A stretch of 64,000 bases of DNA from Schistocerca nitens (GCF_023898315.1 NC_064616.1:543173602-543237601); one strand, 5' to 3'; counted from the first letter of the stretch, positions 11,017 through 22,424 are shown. Numbers and translations are program-made. The notes: generated from the letters alone by a model not told the origin.

Positions 11017-11771
11017 AGCGGCGCGTCGCCATGGGGCAAAATGGAAGGCATCGTCGGTAACACCTGGGGATGAGGCGAGCCTGTAGATAGGTCCCCAGGG
11101 CGCTGACCGGACGGCACCGTCGCTGAAAGCAGACGGGGAGCGGCAGAACCCAGGCGACGACAGAGGCGCAGCTGATTGAGATGCCGACGCACCTCAACAG
11201 AGGCCCCCAAAACCAAATACATCGCGCGGCCGAGGCAGCGAAGAATGCGCCCTGCGAGCCAACGCCGTGAACCGCGATAGTGGCGATAGAATACAACGTC
11301 GCCTGGAGCAAAAACAGGAGCCTGCCGCTGCACAGGAACCTGATGCGGCGGATGCAGCAAAGACATCAAGGTTCGATGAGGACGACCGTGGAGCAACTCA
11401 GCCGGCGATCAACCATCTCTGGGCTGAGAGCGATACGAAGACAATAAGAGCAACAACGCGTCCTCCCGAGAATGCGACTCTTTCAACTTCAACATCTGTG
11501 ACTTGAAAGTCCGGACCAATCGTTCAGCGGCACTGTTTGACTGAGGCGAAAACGGCGCGGATGTCAGATGTTGAATACCATTGGCCTTGCAGAATGACTG
11601 AAATTCTGCGGACATGAATTGTGGGCCATTGTTGGAAACAATAGTCTGCAGAAGACCTTCAATGCAAAAAATAGCAGATAACGCTTGGATGGTGGCAGAT
11701 GACGTCGTGGAAGACATCCGGACAACAAAAGGAAAATTACTGAAAGAATCGACCACAACCAACCATCGAGC

Positions 11772-11789
11772 ATCCCATCCTCGTCGCCA
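11772..11789 (-). other. Primer-binding site of the nested element
   Basis: On the minus strand, TGGCGACGAGGATGGGA starts a few bases after the 5' LTR and opens with TGG, as expected for pairing to a tRNA CCA end. Integrase sequence follows almost directly, marking the deletion junction. Confidence 0.6.
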
Positions 11790-11793
11790 AAAT

Positions 11794-12313
11794 TGTAGTG
11801 TCGGCAGACTTGCCAACACTATGCACACTAATTGAAAGAGGCGACCAAGATGCACGCGCTAACTCACGAAGGTTGGAGTGAGGTCTGAAACAGGATTCAT
11901 AATGAATGCTATAAAGAAAAGTACGTAGCTCCTTGAATACTTAACTTTATTCCATCCTTTGCATACATCGTTCTTGATGAGACATCTGGAGATTGTGGCG
12001 ATACAAGTGAGACTCTTTAGATACAAGGTATCTAAGGCTAATGGCGCCTTGCTAGGTCGTAGACATGGACTTGGCTGAAGGCTATTTTCTAACTGTATCT
12101 CGGCAAATGAGAGAAAGTCTTCGTCAGTGTAGTCGCTAGCAAAGTCGTCGTACAACTGGGGCGAGTGCTAGTAAGTCTCTCGAGACCTGCCGTGTGGTGG
12201 CGCTCGGTCTGCGATCACTGCCAGTGGCGACACGCGGGTCCGACATGTACTAATGGACCGCGGCCGATTTAAGCTACCACCTAGCAAGTGTGGTGTCTGG
12301 CGGTGACACCACA
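11794..12313 (-). repeat. 5' LTR of the nested element
   Basis: Pairs with 10042-10559. It is bounded by TG...CA and followed on the plus strand by the CTCAT duplication at 12314-12318. Confidence 0.92.
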
Positions 12314-12868
12314 CTCATGTCTTATTTTCCATAGGTGATTATTTACCAGCTGTCATACCATTGGGTTCATTAATGATTTTGTATCACTGTATTTGTTGTG
12401 AATATTGTATTTTGCACTTTCACTTGCATGTTTTTATATATGTCAGCACCAGATGATACAGCTTTGGTTCGTGATAATGATTTTGCATCATTGTATTTGT
12501 TTGTATATTTATATATATGTACCTGTTCACCTATGTCGCTATGTTAACTTTTGATAGTTGGTTAAAGCAACTTTAAAATAATATGTCATGGTTGTGGTCA
12601 TAGTAGGTCAGATGACATGATGTTAGCGTAGTATATCACGCTTAATTTAATTTGTTCTGTTTGCTTTGCGGACCGCATGAGGTCACAATTATTGACTAAG
12701 GTCAGATAAAGCTCACTTGGATATAAGAGATTAATCAACTCCTTTGTGCTGCTGTTTACTGTTGCAATTGTTACTCGTTAGGGTATGTTTGTTTCGAAGA
12801 CTGTTGGCGAATCTCCTTGCATGGCGAGAAAATTCGCGGCACAGTCTTCTCCGGGACGTTTGGGGTGA
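12314..12868 (+). other. Gypsy 3' noncoding region resumed, ending in a weak polypurine tract
   Basis: AT-rich continuation of the outer element after the nested insertion. A short purine-rich TGGGGTGA at 12861-12868 abuts the 3' LTR in the position of the polypurine tract but is weaker than usual. Confidence 0.6.
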
Positions 12869-14105
12869 TGAAAGGGTCCTGTAGCCACCTTTCATTGCCA
12901 ACTCTCGTAGTGGTCAAGTCGGCAAAGAGGTTTCCGCTACTTGTGAGAAATCCACCTGCGTTAGGTTGGTGGCGGAAATGGCATCTTGGGGTTTTCCTGT
13001 CCACGCGGAGCGTGGAAGAGGCTGGAGAAGCGGGAGGCAGTCTGCCGCCGGTACGGGAAGGGTACACAGCTGTGCTCCAGTCGAAGAAGGGTGAGTTGGA
13101 CTGACCGCGTGGCGCGTTGTCACATAGAGAGGGGAGCTTTCAGCTTTTGGTCTCGAATTTCGTCTTATAAAGATTTATTTGCTGGGTTGCAGCAGGGAAT
13201 GCAAGGCTTTTGTAGACTTTCAGTTTGATTCCCAATGCAGTCTTGACTTTGATCCGTGAGAGGAACGCAGCACAAAGGAGTTGCATATGTTGAAGTGCCC
13301 TCGGTTCAGTGTGAATGTTTATGTGCCTACAACTGTGTGTGTATGCTTCTAATCTTTTCCGGATCTTGGTAATTTTTGTGTATTTGTGAATTTTCTTTGT
13401 CTCATGTGATTAAAATTTGGCCACGGTCCATAGAAATTGTCTCCGCGGACCGAGTGGGCACCCGAGTCTGTTATGAAACGTATAGTATTTCACAAGCAAT
13501 TGTACATAGTCAGCATACAACAGCAGTCTATAGATGCACTACATCAATGTTTTAAGGAATAAATAATTTTGCCTTCAATCTTATCTTGTGTACCGATGTT
13601 ACGTCGCCGTTACCGTCGCCATTTACCTTGTAGTTTTCCTTGTTGGCCCATCTATAGCGTTTCCATGTGCACAGGTGTAGTGATTAGTGTTCCTTTTTTT
13701 TTATCTGAAACAAATGCTCTGGAATAGATCGTGTTTTCACGAATCTTGCTGCAGGCTGCACTTACGCATGGTGTTCACGCCCTCTTTACTTTACTCAATA
13801 TTAGATTCACGGGAAGAATGCCTGGATCATATTAATAATTACATCCCATTCTTTATCAATGACTTTACAATCAATGATCTTTTGTGAGTTTTTCTTATAA
13901 ATAAATTAAGTAATTTTCCGACTCAGTGCTACCTCTTCTTTGTCGTGTGGCTAGAGTTGGTGGCGACCCTATCTTTTATATTGATTTCAGTGTCAAATAG
14001 CGTTTTCTTATTCAAAGTGCGCGTTGCTCTTTTAGCTATCAGGATACATTCAAAGGGCGCTTCATGCTTCTTGCACATAGCGTCCTTTTATTCACGCTAC
14101 TTACA
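12869..14105 (+). repeat. 3' LTR of the Gypsy element
   Basis: Direct repeat of 4174-5409. It ends TTACA at 14105 and is followed by the duplicated target ACAT (14106-14109), after which the split host repeat resumes. Confidence 0.92.
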
Positions 14106-14700
14106 ACATCTGAACTTTAAATGACATGACCAACGTCGTCGTTCTGGACCTGGATTCAAACCCAATACCTATAGCTATTGCTAACTAAGCTAAGCTTTCT
14201 TTGTGCCTTGTTGAGACGCGATCACTAGGCATAAAGAGACGTGAACTATAGACGTTTGCACCAGCATCAGTTTTCAATTCAGATCCTGAAAATAAATGAC
14301 GAAAATGTTTGTACTAACCTGGGAATCCTGTCATAACAGTTAGCTTCCTGGTAACTACACCCAACGACGTTTAATATGGTGGCATTCACAAGGATCATGG
14401 TATGCTCATGTTTAAAAGTGAAATGCAATCATGTAAAGCTTGTGACAGGGATACGAACCCAGAACCTAATCGGATTGTTAACGAACACAGCATCTAGCGC
14501 CGTCGTTTTCTAGCCGGGAACCGACGATAAATAGCTATTGTTGGTTCACCAGTAGCTAGATGTGCACATGTTTAGCTAGACATCAGGCGACGAACCGTTC
14601 TGTGCTGACTGGAATTCAAATCCCGCACACGTGGTCGTGAAGACACTTTAACTATCAAGTTCTTTTCCAATATTAGCTACGACTGGCATGTTTGTACTTT
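14106..14700 (+). repeat. Right half of the split middle-repetitive element
   Basis: Similar to 63020-63710 (shared CTTTAAATGACATGACCAACG, GACGTTTGCACCAG, CACCTAATCGGATTGTT-like blocks, TGCTGACTG..A..CGCACAC). It joins to 3580-4173 across the Gypsy insertion. It contains segments resembling reverse-complemented tRNA B boxes (for example GGGATACGAACCCAG near 14450). Confidence 0.72.
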
Positions 14701-15585
14701 CAATGATGTGATGGAAATTACTCTGCTTGCTAGAAGTTGTGTCCACAACATATCGTCGTTGGTGATCACAACGAACACAACGTCAAAACCCAAATCCATT
14801 TTCGCCAGTAGGATGGAATGTTTGAACTTGAAAAGATGTAAGGAAATGTTTGATCTTGTAATGTTGTGATAAAAGCTCATCATGTGGCTGTGAGTTGAAA
14901 CGAACACGTTACAGCTGTGAACGCACGGAGAGACGTTGAAATGCAACTATTTTTCACTTGTATTTCCTTGTGCACATGCTAGGGTTTGAAATGAAATAAT
15001 CAATATTTTGTGCTGATCAGATTTCGAAACCAAATAGGAGCCTTTCGAGGAGGTTAAGAAGAGTTTGCAATCTTGGGGAGTACAGTGAAATCGAATTCTA
15101 ATCCCAGTCCAGCACCACAATTTTCGACGTCACTGTTTCAAATAACGTCTGAGGTTTGCGAACTTACATGGCCATTGGTTCATTAAATAAAATACGTTTT
15201 CTAGTTTACGACGGATTGCTGGTGACAGACTCTCTGCCTTCCGGGGTTTCTCCATCTGTCACAGCTCAAACGAGTGCCGCTCTGCCCAAGTCGGCTGCGA
15301 AGGAATGTTATCTTTACTGCGGATGTTGAACTACGGAGCTTACTGGCGTTCTGCCCTTGGCGCTACTAGGGGTGAAGCAGGGTTACTTGTGTGTGTTAAA
15401 AATCTAAGCCTGACGTAAGATGTAAGCCTACACGTTTTGCACATCAATACAAGATTAATCCCCCAGACCACAGAACCCAATGCCAAGCACAAAATTATGA
15501 ATTGTAGAGTATTCATTTGGATGTATATGCAGATGTCAAGGGACGGGTAACAGGAAGGAGGGCGGGATCTGGGAATTGATGTACT
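14701..15585. other. No gene recognised; more degenerate tRNA-like units
   Basis: Continues the style of the preceding repeat. AAATGAAATAATC followed by a TTTCGAAACC segment at about 14990-15030, and TCGAATTCTAATCCC at about 15090, look like further worn units. The rest holds nothing I can identify. Confidence 0.35.
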
Positions 15586-16380
15586 CTAATATTTTATCCA
15601 GAATCCTTCATTATTTTGTACTTCTATCATGCGTCTTGGCGTAGAGTGTATAAGCCGTCGGACGTAACAGCCTGAAGAGGCAGCTTCCTCCCAGGCTTCC
15701 AGGACGCAGTCCCAAAGAGCGTCCGATGTATTTGGTTGGTTTCGTAGCCAGATCTCTGTTAATGTTCTCACGACCTCAGCCCACATGTTTACCATGGAGT
15801 TCATATTATCCGCAAGTGGCGGCCAGTCCATGACGCTGACGCCAATCGTGGAGAGCCGCTGCTGAACAAATGCAGACTTGTGAATGGGCGAATCGTCCTC
15901 TTGCAATGTGACGTCCCCTTCCTCGTACAGCATTCGCACTGACGGAAGCATCACATTTTCCGATATGTGGGGATATTGCACGCTCTCCAGAGTTCCTTCT
16001 ATCCTGTGAAGAATTCCCGCCCCTCTTGCAGAAATCCAACCCCAGCAGGTAACAGATAGCTGGCCCCTTCTTCTCGTTGTTCTTACATATTCGCGTCGAT
16101 GGCGAGTCCCTTGTGGCCTGTAAACGATTCGTGGACCGTCGTTACTGGTGGAAAACACCTTCTCATTAGTGAAAATTACGTTGTCCCAAGACGCCCTCAG
16201 ATGGAGCTCCGCAAATGGTAGCCGGTATAAAACGTTGTCTTCGCGGAGATCATGTTTCACTACTGATCGTCGTGCTTGCAGTTCAGGGTTCAGTTTAATA
16301 AAGTACACCTGATACCAATACCAACAAAACTTCAAGAAATTAGTAGGTGAAACCAAAAATTCAAGCGTCCAATGGAACAC
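15586..16380 (-). pseudogene. Tc1-like transposase, C-terminal two thirds, catalytic residues replaced
   Basis: Open minus-strand frame of 264 codons matching a Tc1/mariner DDE domain. VIFTNEKVF has Asn for the first Asp of the usual T/SDE motif. RIVYRPQGTR, SVTCWGWIS, then LQEDDSPIHKS carry the second Asp. The third catalytic residue in the block NSMVNMW (normally NPIENVW) is Val in place of Glu, 34 residues after the second Asp. The N-terminal helix-turn-helix region is missing or scrambled upstream of about 16290. No terminal inverted repeats were found. Open but dead: two of three catalytic positions are changed. Confidence 0.82.
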
Positions 16381-16891
16381 TCAACGAAGTTAAAACACTG
16401 AATGATAATTGTACTGAAATATTTCACTAGACTGCATAAGAAACGTCCGCTGAAAACTAAAGCACAAAATTTACTAAACGAGTTCAGCGCACAGATAACT
16501 CTAAAAAACACAATAAGCGACTGTTTCCAAAAGATTATTACATCGTTATTTCGCCACAAACAGCATTAAACACCGCTGAAAACTATTAAATTTAATAACT
16601 GTATAACAGTGCACAATTAAATTTGATAGCACTTTAGATTTATAACCGCTACAGCTGCAACTGCACGCTGCAATATGTAGACACACTACTGAGGCATAAG
16701 GCTTGGAATAACGACCTAAGCAGACACACAAGTTACAGACCACTCGAGTCATTAACACAGGAAGCTTAATGAAAATCCACTAATAAGATAGTTTTACAGG
16801 AAATATTAACACAAATAAACTTTAAAATAAATAACTGGAGACTAAAACTTTAGAAAATATTGACGAGCAGTTTCAACAGAATTCCAGCACA
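16381..16891. other. AT-rich gap between two transposase remnants
   Basis: May contain scrambled N-terminal sequence of the adjacent Tc1-like pseudogene, but no motif is readable. Only short shadow frames are present. Confidence 0.3.
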
Positions 16892-17278
16892 CGTGACATC
16901 TACATTGTCGCCGCTCCGACTTCGATATTTGTCACAGCACTGTGCCAACTTTCGAAAACCTTTGTCATAGAAAGCAGCTGCCGGTGTTTTTGGCCAGTTG
17001 TCTGTGCCAAAATGTTGTCTTCATAGCCAGAGGTTCATGCGAACAGAGATGAAACTCAGGGGGAACCAATTATCGACCGTACTGAGGGTGATAAAACATG
17101 TCCCATCGAAAACGATGTAGTAACATCTTCATAGCCCTGCTGAGAGCGGCTGAGAATTGTAATGAAGATAGGAAATGCATGACAGTTGTTATGTTGGCTG
17201 CATGACATATTCATCAGATTTTCAGTGTGATGTCTGTTTTGCACCCGAACAGACCTTTCTTTCCGAATCACCCTCGTA
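16892..17278 (-). pseudogene. Mariner fragment with transposase C-terminus and terminal repeat
   Basis: On the minus strand, AAAFYDKGFRKLAQCCDKY can be read near 16900-16990, the usual C-terminal block of mariner-type transposases (FYDEGI-KLV-RYDKC). The plus-strand right end CTTTCTTTCCGAATCACCCTCGTA resembles the terminal inverted repeat of the element at 48073-48727, and the internal sequence (GTGCCAAAATGTTGTCTTCAT and following) is also shared with it. The left terminal repeat is missing. Confidence 0.68.
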
Positions 17279-18617
17279 GATGATCGTTAGAAGCAATGAT
17301 TATACGTATTGGCGAAGAAGATCAAACGAGGCCTGGTTTTCTAGGCTCATCAGTGATATTCACAACGCCACAGTTTCTCAGTTGTGACTTTGAACCATTC
17401 GGCTTGGAGTTTTCTGCTGTGTCAGTCGTAAGAAAGGCGTTCTTGTTACGACACCTTGCAGTGCTGTCAGAATTATGTAATGTTCCTTTCACAATGCGGT
17501 CAAATTGTTGGAGTGGCGATTCAGGTATCTGACTCGATGAATATGTGGCCATGGCCTCAGCTGTGTACTACAGAGATTGCAGTATCGGCTCTTCTGCCTT
17601 TTTGACATTCTAGTTATGAGCTGGTATTGGTTAGGTTCGGCGCTGTCTGGAGAAAACTAAATCTTTTTATAATCACAAAGCAAACCTTTCATCGCCGCAA
17701 TAGTGAATTTATGCATCAGAAGGCCGCTTTTCAGGTTTACTGATGTTGAATACTTTTAAGGTATCAGGATGTTAACATTGTACCTAACCACCATTTGAGA
17801 GGACCAAGTAGTCTTAGGAGAAGGTTATCATGCGTTAATCACATATTCTGAGTTTTTAAGTGCCAGAGCCTCATCTCTCACCCCTTCCCAAAGGCTACAT
17901 TTAATTTGCAGGGCTTTTCCCAGAGTCCACAATGCCTTAAAATGCTGGTGGAGTTACCACAAGGTCATTGAGATATACGTCACAGTTTGTTTTACTCTGA
18001 CCTTTGTGCTAGAAACCAAAGACCGTGAGACTGTACAATGCTTAACATTTATTACAATATATCAGTCTGACCTATTGGGTATGGTACTTGAGTGACTTTG
18101 TAGATCATACTAGACTGTAACAGAATGTTGGGCGTCTATGGCTACAGGCCCTGCAGCATGCAAAGAAGTCACCAAAATATGACACAAATATACAGTTTGT
18201 AATGGTAGGCCACTCACCGAATATTATTGTGTTCCAAGAGATCCTCCACCTGCGCACTTAGTTGCGGTCGCGTCTTGTCGTTAATAACAATGAAGTTAGA
18301 GTCGTATGTACCGTTGAAGAGATGTGAGGAACGTGTGCAGTGTCAGACTAACATTAGGTGGTGAGTTTATTGTTTTCAAAGATATGGAGGTCTGTACACC
18401 CGTGCGACACCACAGCACCTGGACGACCAAAACGATCCAGTTCGATTATGTTCATAAGTGATTCATGTGTTCACATATGGCGATGGGTGGGAACACGGAG
18501 TTGACATCCTTGCTGGTGCCATACATAGCGCAACATCATGCACACACTTTCTAGAGACACATGTTATATGTGGACGAGTATTGTGCTACTGAAGAATGGT
18601 ACCACAATAATGGCACA
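17279..18617. other. No gene recognised
   Basis: Short open stretches at 17296-17552 overlap on both strands and show no family motif. From about 18300 rightward the sequence appears to belong to the unclassified element interrupted by the SINE at 18628 (see findings). Confidence 0.3.
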
Positions 18618-18627
18618 TGAGACGTAA

Positions 18628-18832
18628 CAAAAAAATGGTTCAAATGGCTCTGAGCACTATGGGACTTAACTTCTGAGGTCATCAGTCCCCTAGAACTTAG
18701 AACTACTTAAACCTAACTAACCTAAGGACATCACACACATCCATGCCCGAGGCAGGATTCGAACCTGCGACCGTAGCGGTTGCGCGGCTCCAGACTGTAG
18801 CGCCTAGAACCGCTCGGCCACTCCGGCCGGCC
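18628..18832 (-). mobile_element. tRNA-derived SINE, family A, with target duplication
   Basis: Minus-strand copy. On its own strand it has a tRNA-like head with an A box (GTGGCCGAGCGGTTCTAGG-like) and a B box GGTTCGAATCC, a body ending CTCAGAGCCATTTGAACCATTT, and a short T-rich tail. A perfect 10-bp duplication TGAGACGTAA lies at 18618-18627 and 18833-18842. Confidence 0.93.
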
Positions 18833-18842
18833 TGAGACGTAA

Positions 18843-20289
18843 TACCTGGGGACGCAGGATGTCCATGTCATTTCATTCTGGTGACAGAGTGCCCTCATTT
18901 ACTGCCAGCCATTACCTGAAGTCATCTCCCATAGCTCCCGACATTGTGGTGCAGGGCGTAGCATTGCTGCTCGTCTACAAAACAATTGAAAAATGGGGCC
19001 CTCCATAGGTAGCCGCTGTACTCACCGATTGTGGCCATCAGCGGCAGTGCAGAACAGCGATTCATAGCTGAACAAAATGCGAGGCTGTTCATCAGCAGTA
19101 CATGCTTCCCGGTCACAGCACCGCTTGAAAGACGACCGCTTGTGATGTGGTGTTAACAGCAACCTATACATGCGATGGTAATTCTGCAGCTAGTCTCCGA
19201 CCAGCGGTGGTGAAGAACATAGAATATTCCAGGATGTCCAGTACTTGTCCACGGAAGGTGGGTGCAGATGTGAGGGGGTTATAATGTGTTTGCTGCTCAG
19301 TAAGGCGTTACTCCGATGTGGTGGTCGGATGTGGTCGACTGAATCCTTGAGTGCCAGTATTCTTACCCTCTTGTTCCCATGAAATCCAATGTTTTGCGAC
19401 TGTCACATCAAAATGCCCCACAAATCAGGATGTTACACCATCCACCCAACCAGCCAAACGGAGACATACAATGAGACTTTTTCAAACTGTTTGGTGGTAA
19501 TAACGCTGAATCATACGAGTACGCGGCATCCACGTGTCCTTCACACTGATCACTGAACATTTGACACTCTTCACATCCCTTATACAACCCATAGTGAGTG
19601 GTGATAACAATAACCACGAACAACACTAATGTATTATGGTGGGCGTTCTGTTCGTTCGCGGATAACCTCGCTGTTGAGTGCCCGTAAGCTCCTTCTATTT
19701 GTCATTGGAATTGAAACTCTAATCATTTACACACCCGCCAGTGGTGTGTACATGTAAGAAATTCCATTGGTATCCCAGTAGATCTTCTATGAGCTTCCCT
19801 TTTTTACCAGGTAGTGTCTTTGCACATCAAGTCCGACGGCAAAGCTTCCACCACGATGAAAACCGGAATCATTTCTGTAGTTGTTTTATTTTGTTAACTA
19901 TTCCCATCGTCAAATACGAAAATTAATCCAGCTGTTGATAACATTAAGACGTTTACGAATATCACGGATTAATCCTTTCTCCAACAAGATCACAACCTCG
20001 AGAATAGCATTTCTTGGTAAGAATAATGGTGACGATAATATCTACCACAACCATGACTACCTAAGGATCCACTGTCGCAGCAATAACGTGCCTCAAGACG
20101 TAGGATATGTAAATGGAATAAGACTCGCAGTTCAAATATTTATTAAACGTAAACATCACTAACGAATTAGGCCTGTTCCGACTGGCCGACTGCTGCCTAC
20201 AAGCCAGTACGAGGAAGAATCCATAATCGTGGGACATATAATCAGCATGTCGGCAATCCCTCAACCCATGATTGATAGTAAATGAATCC
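18843..20289. other. No gene recognised
   Basis: 18843-19720 reads as continuous with the sequence left of the SINE and has the look of an old element (short open minus frames 18922-19116 and 19408-19626), but I cannot classify it. 19720-20289 shows nothing. Confidence 0.3.
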
Positions 20290-20460
20290 GGATGACGACG
20301 CTCCTCCTTAATGCCAGCAGCTCCTCATTTCGCCTCGCGAGGCTGAGTAGACCCCCCTCCAGACTTCTCTACATCAGAAAAAATGTCAGGAGTAACCAGT
20401 AATCGAACCCGCTTCCTTCCGCACCAAAGGCTACAGCGCTAATAAATTCGATGTGGAGGC
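20290..20460 (-). repeat. Degenerate tRNA-derived SINE (different family)
   Basis: CCTCGCGAGGCTGAGTAGACC with CCAGACTTCTCTACATCAG, then ACCAGTAATCGAACCCGC, which reverse-complements to a B box-like GCGGGTTCGATTACTGG. The layout (a head resembling tRNA next to a short body) suggests an old minus-strand SINE. No target duplication is visible. Confidence 0.45.
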
Positions 20461-22424
20461 GGTCACAATGTGTATCAGTATGACGGAGAAAATTGCGATA
20501 TTAGAAAAATGGCACTAGGAACGGTACAAATAGGCACTGTAACACGGTATCACCGCAATAACTTGTCCTATAATGTTTAGATACTCTTAGCAGCATTTAG
20601 GTTCACTAATGGCATTAGGTGACGTTCTAACTAAAAGAAACTGAAATACTGTCTGATGATGCAGAACACGTTACATCACATAAAAGGACTGGGAAAAGGT
20701 TTTAGCTTATGTTTCTGCCAACATAGATGTTAGTGACTGACTACTACCATGTTTGAAGAAGTAGTGTAAGTGTGTCGTCTGAGACCTTTCATGAAATATG
20801 GACAGAGAGAAGATTCTGGGGAATGTACAAGACATCGTAGAATAAGAGCGAACCTTGAGAGAGATTCTGGGTAATATTAAGGTGGAGCACGGGAGTTAGT
20901 GAGGTACGCAATATTATATGGAGGACGATTAGAAAGACAGCCACCAGAATGCACAATAGTCCTCAGTTTTGTGGTGAAACTTTGGTGCAGCTGCAGTCAT
21001 TGCGGAAGGATGAGAAACTGATGACTAACTTATACCAAACAATCATTTCATTCTCCTACATATTTTTTCGAACGGTGGAAAACTAGAAGTCATGACAGTC
21101 TTGGCTTAATGGTAGATGTATACTAGCATAGCAGTACGATTAAGCTGCAGCCACGACACGGGTGTATTCTGTCTGGTCGATAGGTACAACGTGACATTAA
21201 AGCTCGATTCCTACCGTAATGGAGCAAAATTACACTGTTAAATGTCAAATAGAATTTTTAAAGCCATTAATCGTCCAAGACTTCAGTGGCATAGGATAAA
21301 CATAAATATCGACTTTCTAATTACTTTTCCGTGACATTTTTGCTCACCGGAACATTATTGGCATCTAAATGAAAACTCTTCATGCAAAAGATTGTACTAG
21401 AGGTGGGAATATTAACGAAATGTGAATATGCAATCACGTTCCTATCCAAACACATTTTTCAGCTCGGCCGTTGTATGCGTTTCATCGCCGTTATCGTTCA
21501 AAGTGATTGGATGGCACCTGAGATACAGCAAAATTGTAAGTGAAATGATTTTCCTCTTGCTGGTTGCAATTTCCATCGACCTTGTCCGAAGTTCCTTCGA
21601 CATCCGGGAGCTGTTTACTCCGAGTTCAGTGAAATAACTGATAGATATCGTCACTTGAAGGTGGACCGAGATCTGAGATTCGTTATGGTAAAATTAATAT
21701 CTGTTTGTAAATAAAATGTGGAACCGGTGACATACATTTTCGTTATTACATCAGAGAAGAAGTTGAAGAGCTCGCTTGAAAGTGCCACGAATAAAATACT
21801 TAGTTAATAAAAATCTTTTTGAGGTTAAGTAATACATACTAGTGCGTGTTGCGGGCTTTAACAAGGAGAGCATGAAAAATGGAATTTAATGCAGCTCTTA
21901 AACAGCACATACAATGTGTTTTTATTTCCCTCGTCACGTGACAAACATGTGGAAAACATAAGAAAAATTATATAAAAAACCGAATGAGCTATCAAATCAA
22001 AACGGAATGTTCTAGTACAAACCAAACAAACTAGTAAATAAGGTGTGTAATAAATGTCAAGGCCCATCTCTGATGGCACAGATGAGCAAAAACATCGCTG
22101 GCAGGGGAATTTAGAACCATTTTCGGTAAACAGCTTCAAACTCTGAAAATCCGTGAGAATGCAGGCTCATGCGTAGCACTGCGTAAGCTGATATGGACGC
22201 AGAGGGACGAGGACAGCAGAGCGGCGAAGAGGTTTATCAGTGAGCGGCATGTGTGCGCCTCAGATGCACTCCACCTCCTCCCTCTACCTGTTGGTCTAAT
22301 CCCAGCGAGATGGCCCGGCGCATGTGTGCATAAAACGGTTATTGACAGTCACATCTCCTGTAGTTTTGCACTTTCCCTTGATTACATTAGACTAAACAAT
22401 AAACTGGAAGTGATCGTATGGCAT
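20461..22424. other. No gene recognised
   Basis: AT-rich, with small unrelated open stretches (21422-21654, 21858-22139). I see no motifs, inverted repeats or tandem arrays. Confidence 0.3.

Larger units (their letters stand above)
10527..11772 (-). pseudogene. Gypsy-type integrase, distal half with proline-rich tail
   Basis: Minus-strand integrase fragment. The core starts around 11772 with a WLVVVDSFSNFPF block, then SNNGPQF, where the second catalytic Asp is replaced by Asn (codon at 11631-11633), then NSAAERLVRTFK with the catalytic Glu. A TGA at 11409-11411 interrupts the frame where CGA would be expected. The same frame then continues through a C-terminal domain (FAPGDVVFYRHY, then RRHLNQLRL) into a long proline-rich tail with about 16 prolines encoded by a GCC/GCG repeat, and runs into the 3' LTR. 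The zinc-binding domain and first catalytic Asp are missing, so it is inactive. The ORF portion in the leader next to the 5' LTR is not genuine integrase. Confidence 0.85.
10042..12313 (-). mobile_element. Second LTR retrotransposon nested in the Gypsy element
   Basis: Minus-strand element with LTRs at 11794-12313 (its 5') and 10042-10559 (its 3'), flanked by the 5-bp duplication CTCAT (10037-10041 and 12314-12318). The internal region is only 1.23 kb and holds a primer-binding site, the distal half of a Gypsy-type integrase and a polypurine tract. Gag, protease, RT and RNase H are absent. It interrupts the 3' region of the older Gypsy element. LTRs are about 97-98% identical by eye. Confidence 0.92.
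4174..14105 (+). mobile_element. Ty3/Gypsy-type LTR retrotransposon, internally deleted
   Basis: Complete insertion bounded by two LTRs (4174-5409 and 12869-14105) in direct orientation and by a 4-bp target duplication ACAT (4170-4173 and 14106-14109). The sole coding remains are gag and integrase (5764-7611). Protease, RT and RNase H are missing, so any mobility would depend on proteins from other copies. No envelope reading frame was found. The 3' part is unusually long and noncoding and hosts a second LTR element at 10042-12313. LTR identity is about 98% by eye (roughly two dozen differences in 1.24 kb), indicating a fairly recent insertion. Confidence 0.9.

Noticed and set aside
10859-11311. 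150-codon Arg-rich minus-strand ORF
   Set aside because: Out-of-frame shadow of the integrase tail; the poly-Arg run is the CGG/CCG repeat read in another frame.
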